Of a stretch of 64,000 nt of DNA, positions 25,344-34,299 are shown in pieces. The notes beneath the pieces were generated by a model. That model was given only the letters and a program-made list of their open reading frames with translations. It was not told the origin of the DNA and made no database searches. This stretch comes from Burkholderia lata (GTDB taxonomy: Bacteria; Pseudomonadota; Gammaproteobacteria; Burkholderiales; Burkholderiaceae): NCBI RefSeq assembly GCF_000012945.1, contig NC_007509.1, positions 620,001 through 684,000 of the forward strand, in the 5' to 3' direction. A program made the translations under genes and the position numbers. Each line of letters starts with the position of its first letter. The first letter of the stretch is position 1.

Positions 25344-26531
25344 TCAGCGCCGCAGGCCGGCGTCGCGCAGTAGCGGCAGCACACGCTCGCCGAAGAAGTC
25401 GAGATCGGGCTTGAAGTCGTAGAAGCTCAACTGGATGCCGTCGATGCCGGCGCGGTGCAGTCGCACGATGGTATCGGCGACTTCTTCCGGCGAGCCGGTG
25501 ATCGAGATATTGCCGCCGATCGCGCGTGAGTCGGCCTGCGAGCGTTGCTCGATGCCACCTCGCCACGCATGCGCGTCGCTGTCGAAACGGTGGAAGCTGC
25601 CTTCGTCCGCATGCGCGACGATCGCGTCGCGGTAGGCACGCGCTTCGGTCGCTGTCTCGCGGCAGATCACGAGCGGGTTGAGCAGCGTGCGGATCGCCCG
25701 GCCGCGCGCCGCGGCGGCGGCCTTCACACGTGCGGTATGCGCGGGCAGCGCATCGATCGCCTGTTCGGCATCCGTGCCGGCCGGGCTCGTGACGAACACG
25801 ATGTCCGAATAGCGCGCGGCGAAATCGATGCCCGCATCGGAGCCTGTCGCGTTGATCAGCAGCGGGCGGCCGTAGCGGGGCTTCGGCGTCACGAAAGCGC
25901 CGCCCAGCCGCCAGCTCGACAGTTCCGGCGTGTAGCTGAAATTGTCCGGTTGCGCCCACAACTGCTGAACTGCATCGAGGAACTCGGCGGCCATTTCGTA
26001 GCGCCGGTCGTGTTCGATCCGGTTCCAGCCGAACATCTCGTGCTCGACGGCGCGGTGGCCGGTCACGACGTTGATGCCCCAGCGCCCGCGCGAGATGTGA
26101 TCGAGCGTCGCGGTGAATTTCGCGAAATGCAGCGGATGCCACGGCCCGTAGAGCACGTGGCTCGTCGCGACGAGGATGATCCGTTCGGTGCGCGCGGTCA
26201 GCGCGGCCAGCGTCATGAACGAGTCGAGCGCGTGGCCGTCGAACACGCCGCCGTAGCCGCCTTTCGGCAGCCACTGCGACAACGCGAACACGAGATCGAA
26301 ACCGAGCGCCTCCGCGCGTGCGACCAGGTCGGCGTTGTAGTCGAACGTCCAGTCCGTCGTGCGCGGCAGCGTCGACGCGCTCCAGCCGCCGGCCTGGATC
26401 GGCAGAAACAGCCCGAGCATCAGCGGCTGCGCAAGGACGCGCGACACGGGGCTGTTGGGGAAGTCCGCCGGCGAGCGAACATCGACGAATGGCGATGGTG
26501 CGACCGGGGTGGCGAGGGCGGTGTCGCTCAT
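25344..26531 (-). CDS. LLM-class FMN-dependent monooxygenase (SfnG/SsuD-like)
   Basis: The 395-residue protein is a bacterial luciferase-like TIM barrel: LMLGLFLPIQAGGWS, DYNADLVARAEALGFDLVF, GRWGINVVTGHRAVEHEMFG, NATGSDAGIDFAARYSD and a C-terminal GSPEEVADTIVRLHRAG. It needs FMNH2 from a partner reductase and O2. The closest groups are alkanesulfonate (SsuD) and dimethylsulfone (SfnG) monooxygenases, although RutA-like enzymes share the plan. ATG is at 26531. It is convergent with the SfnB-like gene, which supports an organosulfur role. No flavin reductase gene is visible beside it. Confidence 0.82.
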   Translation of the reverse strand: MSDTALATPVAPSPFVDVRSPADFPNSPVSRVLAQPLMLGLFLPIQAGGWSASTLPRTTDWTFDYNADLVARAEALGFDLVFALSQWLPKGGYGGVFDGHALDSFMTLAALTARTERIILVATSHVLYGPWHPLHFAKFTATLDHISRGRWGINVVTGHRAVEHEMFGWNRIEHDRRYEMAAEFLDAVQQLWAQPDNFSYTPELSSWRLGGAFVTPKPRYGRPLLINATGSDAGIDFAARYSDIVFVTSPAGTDAEQAIDALPAHTARVKAAAAARGRAIRTLLNPLVICRETATEARAYRDAIVAHADEGSFHRFDSDAHAWRGGIEQRSQADSRAIGGNISITGSPEEVADTIVRLHRAGIDGIQLSFYDFKPDLDFFGERVLPLLRDAGLRR

Positions 26532-26938
26532 GAGGGCTTCCTTGCAGGTTGGGCACGCACCGCGCGATGGCGGCTGGCGCTGCAGTGGATCACATCGCGT
26601 TCGTGCGGCCCCGGTACGCAGCAGGGCGGTGACAGCAACGGCGCGCCCGGTGCGCGTTTCCGCAGCCGCACGTCAAGTAGATAACGCGGGTTGAGAGGCT
26701 GCCTCTCTAGCGTGCCGCCGGCAGGCGACATCGTGGCGACCCATCCGTTGCCGAACTGGCGCAGAGCCGCGTGCCGGCTGCTGCGCGGCGCGCGGGGACC
26801 AAAGCGGGAGTCGGTCACGATCGGACGTGTATCGCACGCGGGAAAACGCCCATTCTCGGCAACCGGGCCTGGCGCGACAAACAACGATTCCCGCTTTGCT
26901 TATCGCACCACGCTGCGCCGCGCCCGATGCGTGCACCG
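26532..26938. other. Intergenic, no gene seen
   Basis: About 400 bases lie between the monooxygenase start (minus) and the end of the porin gene (minus). The overlapping long frames here are out-of-frame shadows without protein sense. The monooxygenase promoter must lie here, but I see no clear -10/-35 pair. Confidence 0.4.
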
Positions 26939-28123
26939 TCAGAACTTCACGCGCAGCCCGCTGACGAACGCGACCTGGCGGTTCGTCGACGACGCGCTGC
27001 CGATGTTCGAGATCGCCGCAATCGAGCGATAGCCGCCCGCGGTTGCCGTGCTCGGATCGCCGGCCGCGAGTTGATAGATGCCGGACAGGTAGAGATCGGT
27101 GCGCTTCGACAACGCATAGTCGAAACCGAGCGTGAACTGGTGCCAGCGCGGTTTCAGCGTCTGGCCGCCGGTGCCCGGCAGGCCGCTCGCGCGCCCGTCG
27201 GTGAACGTGTAGACGCCGATCAATGTGGCCGCCGGCGTGATCTGGTAACGCGCGTTCACGTCGTAGTTGTTGAACTTGCGGGACGAGCCGTCGAGATAGT
27301 CGAGTTGTGTATGGCTCCACGCGAAGCCGAGCGTCGCACGGCCGAGCGTGTAATTCGCGCCTGCCACGCCGATCTGCTGCTTGAGTACGCCGCCGTTCAG
27401 CCCGTAGAAGAATGCGCCGCTGTAGTCGTTGCCGGTGGTGGAGGTCGCGCCGCCCACTGCGCCGCTCGTATTCGACGTCGAATTCGGATGATTGATGCGA
27501 ACGTAGCCCGCGCCCACCGACAACGGGCCGTTCACGTAGTTCGCCGACGCGCCCCATGCGTTGTTGTTCGAGAACCCGGTGCCCGCGCCACCGTTGGCCT
27601 GGTTGCTGAACGCATAGAGCAGGTCGGCCGTGAAACCGGCGATCGTATCGCTGCGGAACTTCACCGCGTTGTTCAGCCGGAAGCTCTGGTTCATGTTGTC
27701 GTTGTCGCCCACGTGCGTGGCCGGCGACCAGAAGCCTGACCCCGAGTACGGCGCGACGAGGTCGGTGATCGGCTCGTACTGGCGGCCGAAGGTCAGCGTG
27801 CCGAGCCCCTTGCTGGCGAGGCCCACGTACGCCGAGCGGCCGAACAGGCGGCCGCCCTGGCCAAGCCCGCCGTCGCTCGGCCGGAACCCGCTTTCGAGCG
27901 TGAAGACCGCCTGCAGGCCGCCGCCGAGATCTTCCACGCCTTTCAGGCCCCAGCGGCTGCCGCTCAGTTTGCCGCTCGTCTGCTGGATGTTGCTCGCGCC
28001 ACCCTGGTTGTTCGTATAAGCGAAACCGGCATCGACGACGCCGTACAACGTGACCGAACTCTGCGCATGTGCGCTGACCGAACCGATCGAAACCAAACCC
28101 AGGACTACCGTTTTTTTGATCAT
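26939..28123 (-). CDS. Gram-negative general porin (Omp32/OpcP family)
   Basis: The 394-residue outer-membrane protein begins with a signal peptide (MIKKTVVLGLVSIGSVSAHA, cut before QSSVTLYG), then the typical betaproteobacterial porin start SSVTLYGVVDAGFAY. It continues with GSRWGLKGVEDLGGGLQAVF, GRLFGRSAYVGL and TFGRQYEPITD, and ends in a strand with terminal Phe (LRVKF), the BAM recognition signal. It should form a trimeric 16-strand channel. AGAGGA lies a few bases before the ATG at 28123. Placed among organosulfur genes it may be induced with them, but the pore itself is not substrate-specific by sequence. Confidence 0.95.
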   Translation of the reverse strand: MIKKTVVLGLVSIGSVSAHAQSSVTLYGVVDAGFAYTNNQGGASNIQQTSGKLSGSRWGLKGVEDLGGGLQAVFTLESGFRPSDGGLGQGGRLFGRSAYVGLASKGLGTLTFGRQYEPITDLVAPYSGSGFWSPATHVGDNDNMNQSFRLNNAVKFRSDTIAGFTADLLYAFSNQANGGAGTGFSNNNAWGASANYVNGPLSVGAGYVRINHPNSTSNTSGAVGGATSTTGNDYSGAFFYGLNGGVLKQQIGVAGANYTLGRATLGFAWSHTQLDYLDGSSRKFNNYDVNARYQITPAATLIGVYTFTDGRASGLPGTGGQTLKPRWHQFTLGFDYALSKRTDLYLSGIYQLAAGDPSTATAGGYRSIAAISNIGSASSTNRQVAFVSGLRVKF

Positions 28124-28607
28124 GACTATCCTCTGTTTTTATGGGTACCTCTGTGAGGATCACGATGCTATTGACGACGATCGTGCCGGCGAACGGTCGA
28201 TCCGTGGTTTGTAAATCGCTGCGCGGCCGATTTGCAATGTGTGCTGCCGCAAGCCCTGCATGTGCGCCGCGATCGCGTCCGGTACCCATGCTGCGGCGAA
28301 CGTATCGCGCGAACGGTGAACGTCGAGCGCCGGATACGCGCGGGCGCTGTCATATCGATCGACGAAATCGTTCGATGTGCGCAATACAGGTGGCCCGGCG
28401 CGCGATGTTTTTACGCAACGCCCGCTGTGCGACGAGCGGCCGTTGCGCTACGTGTGCCCGCATATCGATTTCGCAAAACGTTGGTAGGGCCGTGCGACGC
28501 AGGACGGTAGAGTCGGGCATCCGGCCTCGGGCCGGCATGCTCCGGGAGCAGAAGGGCGCGCAAGCGCGTTTGTCCCGGCTGAACAACGAACACGGGAGCC
28601 GTTTGTC
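28124..28607. other. Intergenic, no gene seen
   Basis: This 484-base region sits between the porin (minus) and the DUF3088 gene (plus) and should carry divergent promoters. A minus-strand frame of 74 codons (28160-28384) has some protein-like character but no ribosome site or recognised family, so it is not called. Confidence 0.4.
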
Positions 28608-28952
28608 ATGAGTCGCGATGTGCTGTTTCTGCTGGAGCCGGGCTTTGCCGATCCGAAGCATCCGGGCCAACGCTTCGTCTGTCCGCATGGACTGTCGATC
28701 GAGGGGCTGCTGGCGAGTGCGCCCGATCGAGCGGGGCGAATCGACGTGAAACGTGTCGGCTTCGAGCGGCCGCGGCACGCGGTGATCGACGCGCTCGACG
28801 ATGCCCACCAGGGGCTGCCGGTTCTCGTGCTCGGCCGCGACCAGCCGGCGCCGGACGACGCACAGACGCTCGGCGACGTACGCTTCGTCACCGACGCGCG
28901 CCGCATCCTCGAACTGCTGGTCGAACGCCACGGATTTCCGGTGCTGCATTGA
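28608..28952 (+). CDS. DUF3088 family protein
   Basis: The 114-residue protein opens with SRDVLFLLEPGFADP and has FVCPHGLSIEGLLAS, LPVLVLGRDQPAPDDA and VRFVTDARRILELL. These are the marks of the DUF3088 family, a thioredoxin-like fold of unknown role often beside nitrilases, sulfonate transport or oxidoreductase genes. The single Cys in CPHG sits where thioredoxin-like proteins keep their nucleophile. GGGAG lies ten bases before the ATG. The next gene, an ABC binding protein, starts 46 bases after the stop, so the two are probably co-transcribed. Confidence 0.85.
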   Translation: MSRDVLFLLEPGFADPKHPGQRFVCPHGLSIEGLLASAPDRAGRIDVKRVGFERPRHAVIDALDDAHQGLPVLVLGRDQPAPDDAQTLGDVRFVTDARRILELLVERHGFPVLH

Positions 28953-28998
28953 CGCGGCGGCTTTCACTTCCCGCTTTATCGACCGACAGGAGCCCCTG

Positions 28999-29997
28999 AT
29001 GTCGTCAATTTCGGCGGCGCGCCGCCGTTTGCTGCTTGCGGGCGCGGCGGTCGTGGCGGCGCCATGGGCCGCGAAGGCTGCATTCGCGGTGCCGGACGTC
29101 AACGCGGATCTCGCCGGCACCACGTTGCGCGTCGCGACCTACAAGGGCGGCTGGCGCGCGCTGCTGCAGGCAGCCGGGCTGGCCGACACACCGTACCGGA
29201 TCGACTGGCGCGAGCTGAACAACGGTGTGCTGCACATCGAGGCGCTCAACGCCGATGCGCTCGACATCGGTTCGGGCAGCGAAATTCCGGCCGTGTTCGC
29301 CGCGCGCCAGAAGGCCAACGTGCGGCTCATCACCCGCGTGCGCGAAGACCTGAACAACCAGGTCACGCTCGCGCGCAAGGATACGCCGATCCGCAGCATC
29401 GCGGACCTGAAGGGCAAGCGCGTCGGGTACGTGCGTGCGACGACGTCGCACTACTTCCTGTATCGCCAGCTCACGGAGGCGGGCCTGAGCTTCGACGACA
29501 TCCAGCCGATCAACTTGTCGCCGACCGATGGCTTGTCTGCCTACGATCGCGGTGACATCGACGCATGGGCGATCTACGGCTACAACGGCCAGCTTGCGCG
29601 CAATCGCTACGGTGCGCGCGTGCTGAAGACAGGGAAGGGCTATCTGTCGGGCAACTTTCCGGTCTATGCGAACCCGCGCACGCTCGACGATGTGCGTCGT
29701 CGCGCGGCGACGGGCGATCTGCTGCTGCGATTCCGGCGCGCGTATGCGTGGGCGAACGGGCATTTCCGCGACTATGCGCTCGTGCAGAACCGCGAGACGC
29801 GCGTGCCGGTTGCCGATCTCGTCGCGATGTTCGACCAGCGCAGCGAAGACTACGCGCTGCTGCCGGTGACGCCCGACGTGGTAGCGCAGCATCAGCAGGT
29901 CGCGGATGTGTTCGCGCGGATCGGTGTGCTGGACGGGCCGGCCAATGTCGAGCCGCTCTGGGATACGTCGTTCAACGCGCTGGTCGCTACGACGTGA
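28999..29997 (+). CDS. SsuA-like ABC transporter substrate-binding protein
   Basis: The 332-residue periplasmic binding protein has a long signal with adjacent arginines (ARRRLLLAGAAVVAAP), which could be Tat or Sec, then LRVATYKGG. Further on are LNADALDIGSGSEIPAVFAA, TPIRSIADLKGKRVGYVRAT and GDIDAWAIYG. These match SsuA/TauA (NMT1-like) proteins that bind aliphatic sulfonates and similar anions. AGGAG lies eight bases before ATG 28999. The permease and ATPase genes (ssuB/ssuC) are not adjacent, so it must use a transporter encoded elsewhere. The neighbouring SfnB-like and LLM genes support organosulfur uptake. Confidence 0.85.
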   Translation: MSSISAARRRLLLAGAAVVAAPWAAKAAFAVPDVNADLAGTTLRVATYKGGWRALLQAAGLADTPYRIDWRELNNGVLHIEALNADALDIGSGSEIPAVFAARQKANVRLITRVREDLNNQVTLARKDTPIRSIADLKGKRVGYVRATTSHYFLYRQLTEAGLSFDDIQPINLSPTDGLSAYDRGDIDAWAIYGYNGQLARNRYGARVLKTGKGYLSGNFPVYANPRTLDDVRRRAATGDLLLRFRRAYAWANGHFRDYALVQNRETRVPVADLVAMFDQRSEDYALLPVTPDVVAQHQQVADVFARIGVLDGPANVEPLWDTSFNALVATT

Positions 29998-30014
29998 TCG
30001 GGGGCAATCAGAAG

Positions 30015-30035
30015 ATCCCCGTGTGAGAGGGGGAT
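30015..30035 (+). terminator. Short hairpin after the binding-protein gene
   Basis: ATCCCC at 30015-30020 and GGGGAT at 30030-30035 form a 6-base-pair stem with a 9-base loop, 17 bases beyond the stop of the SsuA-like gene. No T-tract follows, so it is a weak terminator candidate. Confidence 0.4.
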
Positions 30036-30131
30036 TCAGGGTTCACGCGCATGTTGAAAGCGCTGTTTCCCCAGTGTGATCGAGGCGTCACGCGCGGCGT
30101 GGCCCTCGTCGAAAGGTCTTGCGTGACCGGA

Positions 30132-30452
30132 TCAGGCGAACGTCGTCGCGACCATGATGCCGAACACGACGCCGATCGCAATTCCGCAGAGCCGCCCGTA
30201 AATCGATGCGCGCACATTGTCGTCGAGCACGAACGGCGAGCGCTTGTGCTTCCATACCGTGCTGAATGCCACCGGGCGGGTCAGCAGGGCGATGCATGCG
30301 ATCAGCACCGGTGTGGCGATGAGCATCGCAATGCGCTGTCCGTTCCAGTCGACGCCATGCATCGCCAGCGAAACGAGCGCAGCAAGCGGAACCTCGACGC
30401 ACAGGCCCAGCAACGAACCGTTGACGAATGAATCTCCGGGGGACTGAAACAT
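30132..30452 (-). CDS. Hypothetical integral membrane protein
   Basis: The 106-residue product has three hydrophobic segments (about 12-31, 41-59 and 83-105) and a short polar loop, VWKHKRSPFVLDDNVR. The ATG at 30452 (MFQSPGDSFVNGSLLG) is chosen because upstream codons in the longer frame (to 30605) look random. I do not recognise a family. It is convergent with the binding-protein gene, separated by 134 bases that include a weak hairpin. Confidence 0.55.
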   Translation of the reverse strand: MFQSPGDSFVNGSLLGLCVEVPLAALVSLAMHGVDWNGQRIAMLIATPVLIACIALLTRPVAFSTVWKHKRSPFVLDDNVRASIYGRLCGIAIGVVFGIMVATTFA

Positions 30453-30850
30453 GATCGGTCCTAGCGTTCGAATGAAATCGGCGCCCGGCTCGAGCTCCCG
30501 AAGATAAAAAAACACGGCCGTTGCCCACGGTCGATCGACCGCGTTCGGCATTAGCCAGGATGACGGCCGGATAGTACGGCAAATCATTGGCCTATTGACG
30601 GTCATTCAAGCTATTTAACAAATGTCCCGAGTTGGAGCGCATTTTTATGCTGCATCGGGATATCGTGCCGTGATAAAAATCCGGCACCTAGTCGTTGTTG
30701 GCGCGCGTAGAGGCTGCGCGGCCGACATGGCTGCAGCGCGTTGCCGTTCCGGCACGAAATATGACCCTGGTCGGTTTCCGGATCTACCGGGCTTGTTCCG
30801 GAGCGGGGCACGGGTGGAACGAACCGATGGCAACGGCGAAGCATCACCGA

Positions 30851-31153
30851 TTCAACGCCGGGGCGACGGCAAGCTGTACGCTTTGGTGCGGATTGCCGGT
30901 ACTGACGGTTCCGGGCGACAGGCTTGCCAGCCGCTATGACGCGAGTCTTCTGGCGGCGGTCGGGTTGCCGGAGTTGATTGCGCCGGATATCGATGCGTAT
31001 GGGGCCATCGCAGTGGATCTTGCACGCTCTCCTGGCAGGCTCGGCGCGATCAGGCAAAGGCTCCGTGAGGCGAGGGGCCAGTCACTGCTTTTATTGCAGC
31101 GATATGCCAGCGGGTTGCCGCCGGACACGATCGACCTGGCGGTCGCGGATTGA
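30851..31153 (+). pseudogene. C-terminal remnant of a GT41 (SPINDLY/OGT-like) glycosyltransferase
   Basis: The plus-strand frame reads GATASCTLWCGLPVLTVPGD, then ASLLAAVGLPELIAPDIDAYGAIAV, then LGAIRQRLREAR, before the TGA at 31151-31153. This is the C-terminal UDP-GlcNAc-binding end of bacterial TPR-OGT proteins (family pattern T-A-S-D-A-L-W-x-G-L-P-V-L-T-x-P-G). Everything upstream, including the TPR repeats, is missing, and the D of the T-A-S-D motif is C. It lies just before two related TPR/glycosyltransferase-like genes, suggesting this locus once held a larger glycosylation cluster. Confidence 0.7.
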
Positions 31154-31207
31154 CAACGCCAGACGCGCCAGCACGACGGATATCGGGGAAAAGGAATCTG
31201 CTGGATA

Positions 31208-32863
31208 ATGCGCAACAAAGATGATGGACAGATGGGTGCTGTCTCATTGCATAACTTGCTATCGGGGATTGGGATGTCGTTTGATGAGGACTTCAATGGC
31301 GTCGCGGCACAGGTGCGCGAGGCGGAGGCTGCCGGACAGTTCGACCGGGCGGCCGATCTTTTCCACGTCCTGTTTGAACGATATCCTCGTAGCGACGTCG
31401 CTCTAAAATCCTGTCTGGACGCGTTATTGCGTCAGGGGCAAGCAGGCAAAGCGCTCGAGGCTTGCGAGCGCGCCATTGCCGCGACACCCGAATCGACCGT
31501 TCCGTGGCGCGAAAGAGCGCTTCTCTGCTTCAATCACCTGAACGATCCCGCCGCCGCCATCGCCAGCTTGAAAGACGGGCTGGCGGCGTTTCCGTCCAAT
31601 GCCGAGTTGCATCTGATGCTTGCCGACGCGAGTTTCCAGATGCTCGACTTTGAGACGTCACGCCGGCATGGGATGAAGGCGGCCGAATTCGGCGATCTGA
31701 CCATCGCGTTGCGAGCACGCCATCGATTCATTGAGGATCACGAAGGTGCCGTACACATCGCACGCGCCATTCTGGAAAGGTACCCGACGGAGATCGGTGC
31801 GCTTGTGCAGGGCGGTATTTCGCTCTACTTGCTGGGGCGCTTTGAAGAAGGTATCGGCTATCTGTACCGTGCCGCCGAACACGATCCCTATCGGGGCGAA
31901 GTCATCTTTCCGCTGGCGAATCTGCTCTTGCTGCTGGGTGACACAAAGGCCGGATGGCGCCGATACGAAATGCTCGCGGATCTTGCATCGCTCCGCAGCG
32001 GCCCTCGTGAATTGACCACCTATCACGACCGCCTGTGGCGCGGACAGCCTCTTGATGGCAAGCGCATTCTGGTGATCAGCCATCTCGGCCTCGGCGATTG
32101 CCTGATGTACGCCCGTTACGCCCGAGACCTGAAGGCGGCGGGCGCCCACGTCACGCTCTGCGTCAAGCCGGAGTTGATGCAGCTTCTGCGAGAACTCGAA
32201 GGCGTCGACGAGTTGTTGAGCGCCTGGCCCCTCGAGACGTGGGGCAACTACGATTACTGGATCTTCGAAAACCTGCTGCCCGCGAGATTGGGGGCGAGTG
32301 ACGGGATCGTGCCTACCTACCGGGACGGCTATATCAAGCTGAAAGACCCGGACGCCGCCAAGGCACTGAACGAGCGCAGTCGCCCATCCGAGCGGTTGCG
32401 AATCGGCCTGTGCTGGGACACGTCGCCCAATTATTTTGCGGGGCGCTCCCGCAGTCTCTTGCCTGAAGACCTTCAGCCGTTGGCCGAGATTGAAAACGTC
32501 GACTGGTTCGTGCTTCAGAAACATCCGCTCGAGCCGGATTTCGCGGCACGTAGCGGGCTGTCGATCCTGAATCGATCCGATGAATGGAGCGATCTCTACG
32601 ATACGGCGGTATTTGCGGCATCCCTCGATCTGACCATCTCGATCTGCTCGGCGCCCGTACACCTGGCTGGTTCGCTGGGCCTGCCAGCGTGGGTCATGCT
32701 GGGTGCGCCGGAGTGGCGGTGGGGCGCGCAAGGCGACACGGGGCCCTGGTATCCGCACATCCGCGTCTTCCGGCAGGCGACACCCGGTAACTGGCGTAGC
32801 GTTACCGAGGCGGTGCGTGCCGCACTCGAATCGGAGCGCGGGGGCTTGCGTCGAGTGGCTTGA
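31208..32863 (+). CDS. TPR protein with heptosyltransferase-like (GT9) C-terminal half
   Basis: The 551-residue protein starts with about 240 residues of TPR-type helices (AGQFDRAADLFHVLFERYP, GQAGKALEACERAIAATP, GRFEEGIGYLYRAAEHDP). It then has a GT-B-like half with VISHLGLGDCLMYARYARDLK (GLGD loop) and SICSAPVHLAGSLGLPAWVML, the donor-site helix of ADP-heptose/GT9-like enzymes. It probably transfers a sugar to a protein or glycan. ATG 31208 gives the longest product, but ATG 31274 (MSFDEDFNG) has CGGGGA upstream and may be used. It is convergent with a paralogue at 32974; the base composition is less G/C-biased than flanking core genes. Confidence 0.7.
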   Translation: MRNKDDGQMGAVSLHNLLSGIGMSFDEDFNGVAAQVREAEAAGQFDRAADLFHVLFERYPRSDVALKSCLDALLRQGQAGKALEACERAIAATPESTVPWRERALLCFNHLNDPAAAIASLKDGLAAFPSNAELHLMLADASFQMLDFETSRRHGMKAAEFGDLTIALRARHRFIEDHEGAVHIARAILERYPTEIGALVQGGISLYLLGRFEEGIGYLYRAAEHDPYRGEVIFPLANLLLLLGDTKAGWRRYEMLADLASLRSGPRELTTYHDRLWRGQPLDGKRILVISHLGLGDCLMYARYARDLKAAGAHVTLCVKPELMQLLRELEGVDELLSAWPLETWGNYDYWIFENLLPARLGASDGIVPTYRDGYIKLKDPDAAKALNERSRPSERLRIGLCWDTSPNYFAGRSRSLLPEDLQPLAEIENVDWFVLQKHPLEPDFAARSGLSILNRSDEWSDLYDTAVFAASLDLTISICSAPVHLAGSLGLPAWVMLGAPEWRWGAQGDTGPWYPHIRVFRQATPGNWRSVTEAVRAALESERGGLRRVA

Positions 32864-32973
32864 CGGGCAACAAAGCGTCGTCGAAGCGGAACATCAATGC
32901 GCTCTCGGCGTGGCGAACGTCGCTTAGACGCGTGGCGTGCCGTGTGCCTGGCGGATGTGCGTACCTGGATTGG

Positions 32974-34299
32974 CTACCATGCCACGTCCTTGCCAGACAA
33001 TGCATCCGCCATCTCCAAGATCGGGCTGCTCCAGTCGCCTAATGCTGGTTGCCGATACAAATGCATGGACCGGTACCACGGCGTATCGCGATGGGTGTTG
33101 GACCAGCGCTCATCGCATGCGGCCGACAGCAACAGCCACACTGGCCTCCCGAGTGCTCCAGCGAGGTGGGCTGGCCCGGTATCCACCGTAATCAATAAAT
33201 CCAGCGCATTGAGAATGACGGCTGTATCGCCAAGATCGTTCAGTTCGTCGCCAATGACGCCAATGCCGTGTTGATCCAGCAGTGCATGCTCTTCGTCGGT
33301 GATCTTGCCGAACTGCAGCGCATGGAAACGGCACTCTGGCGCACCAAACAATGGCGCAAGTTGCTCCAGGGCGATTGATCGATACGGTTCATGACGCACC
33401 GACGTACCGCTGCGCCAAATCAAGCCTATCTCGCGAACACCATCGCGTCGATTGTTGAAAATGTTGGCGACACGTGGCGTCATTTCCCGTCCAGCCGGCG
33501 CCTGCACGTATGAGTTCGTCCAGCTCGGGAAGTATGGCGTCGTCTGATACCGGGCAAAGAGGTCGAAGGTGCAGAGGATGCAATCGCTTTGGTCAATTGC
33601 GTCGCTGGCGTTCTCGACAAGTGTGACCCAGTCATAGGAGGCGAATATCGGAGCCAATATGCCTGGTGCCTGCAAAACGATAGCCGACGCGCCTTCGTCC
33701 CGTAACAAGTGCAAGTACCGGGAAAACATGATCACATCGCCGAGACCACCTTCCTGGAGGATGAGCACACGCCGTCCAGCGGCTGATTCGTCGAACCGGA
33801 GCAGCTTGTTGACAATCCGTCCGTACTCGCTCGTATCGGACGGGTAGATATTTGAAACGACACCGGCTCGCCCCCATGCATCACGCGAACGCCGATTCAG
33901 CGCATGGGCTTCACGAAAACGACCTTGAGCGTACTGCGCGATCACGAGTTCGACTTTCAAAACCCGGCGGTCGGGTTCGTGGTGAAGTTCCGCGAGTGAT
34001 TGCATCAACAGAGGCTCGGCCTGCGCAAAAAGGCCGAGATAGTTCATGTCGATGCCGACCTGCGCGCGAAGAAACGGGTCCTCGACCTGATCGGCGATTT
34101 CTTTCGCCACGCGTATGGCTTCTTCGGCATGACCTGAGAGCCTGAGCGCGCGACTCAGTGCAAGTCCAGTGCTCGCGGATTTGTCCCGCAGGTAGGCCTT
34201 GTATGCGGCGTCGAGCTCGGATTGATCGCGTGTCAATGTGTCCCCTGTGATTCTTTGGTGTGGATGAATGCGCATGGCCGGCTTCGAAATCGCAAGCAT
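32974..34299 (-). CDS. TPR/heptosyltransferase-like paralogue
   Basis: The 441-residue protein shares the plan of its convergent neighbour: helical repeats over residues about 20-140 (GLALSRALRLSGHAEEAIRVA, YLGLFAQAEPLLMQSL), then ILQEGGLGDVIMFSRYLHLL and TVDTGPAHLAGALGRPVWLLL, the GT9-type substrate loop and donor-site helix with an Asp-Thr-Gly-Pro-Ala-His motif. It could glycosylate the same or a partner substrate. Its start is ATG at 34297-34299; an in-frame ATG at 34275 is possible. The stops of the two paralogues are 110 bases apart. No acceptor protein is evident beside it. Confidence 0.7.
   Translation of the reverse strand: MLAISKPAMRIHPHQRITGDTLTRDQSELDAAYKAYLRDKSASTGLALSRALRLSGHAEEAIRVAKEIADQVEDPFLRAQVGIDMNYLGLFAQAEPLLMQSLAELHHEPDRRVLKVELVIAQYAQGRFREAHALNRRSRDAWGRAGVVSNIYPSDTSEYGRIVNKLLRFDESAAGRRVLILQEGGLGDVIMFSRYLHLLRDEGASAIVLQAPGILAPIFASYDWVTLVENASDAIDQSDCILCTFDLFARYQTTPYFPSWTNSYVQAPAGREMTPRVANIFNNRRDGVREIGLIWRSGTSVRHEPYRSIALEQLAPLFGAPECRFHALQFGKITDEEHALLDQHGIGVIGDELNDLGDTAVILNALDLLITVDTGPAHLAGALGRPVWLLLSAACDERWSNTHRDTPWYRSMHLYRQPALGDWSSPILEMADALSGKDVAW

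Noticed and set aside
28160..28384. Minus-strand 74-codon frame between porin and DUF3088
   Set aside because: Some helical character but no ribosome site and no recognised family; left as intergenic.
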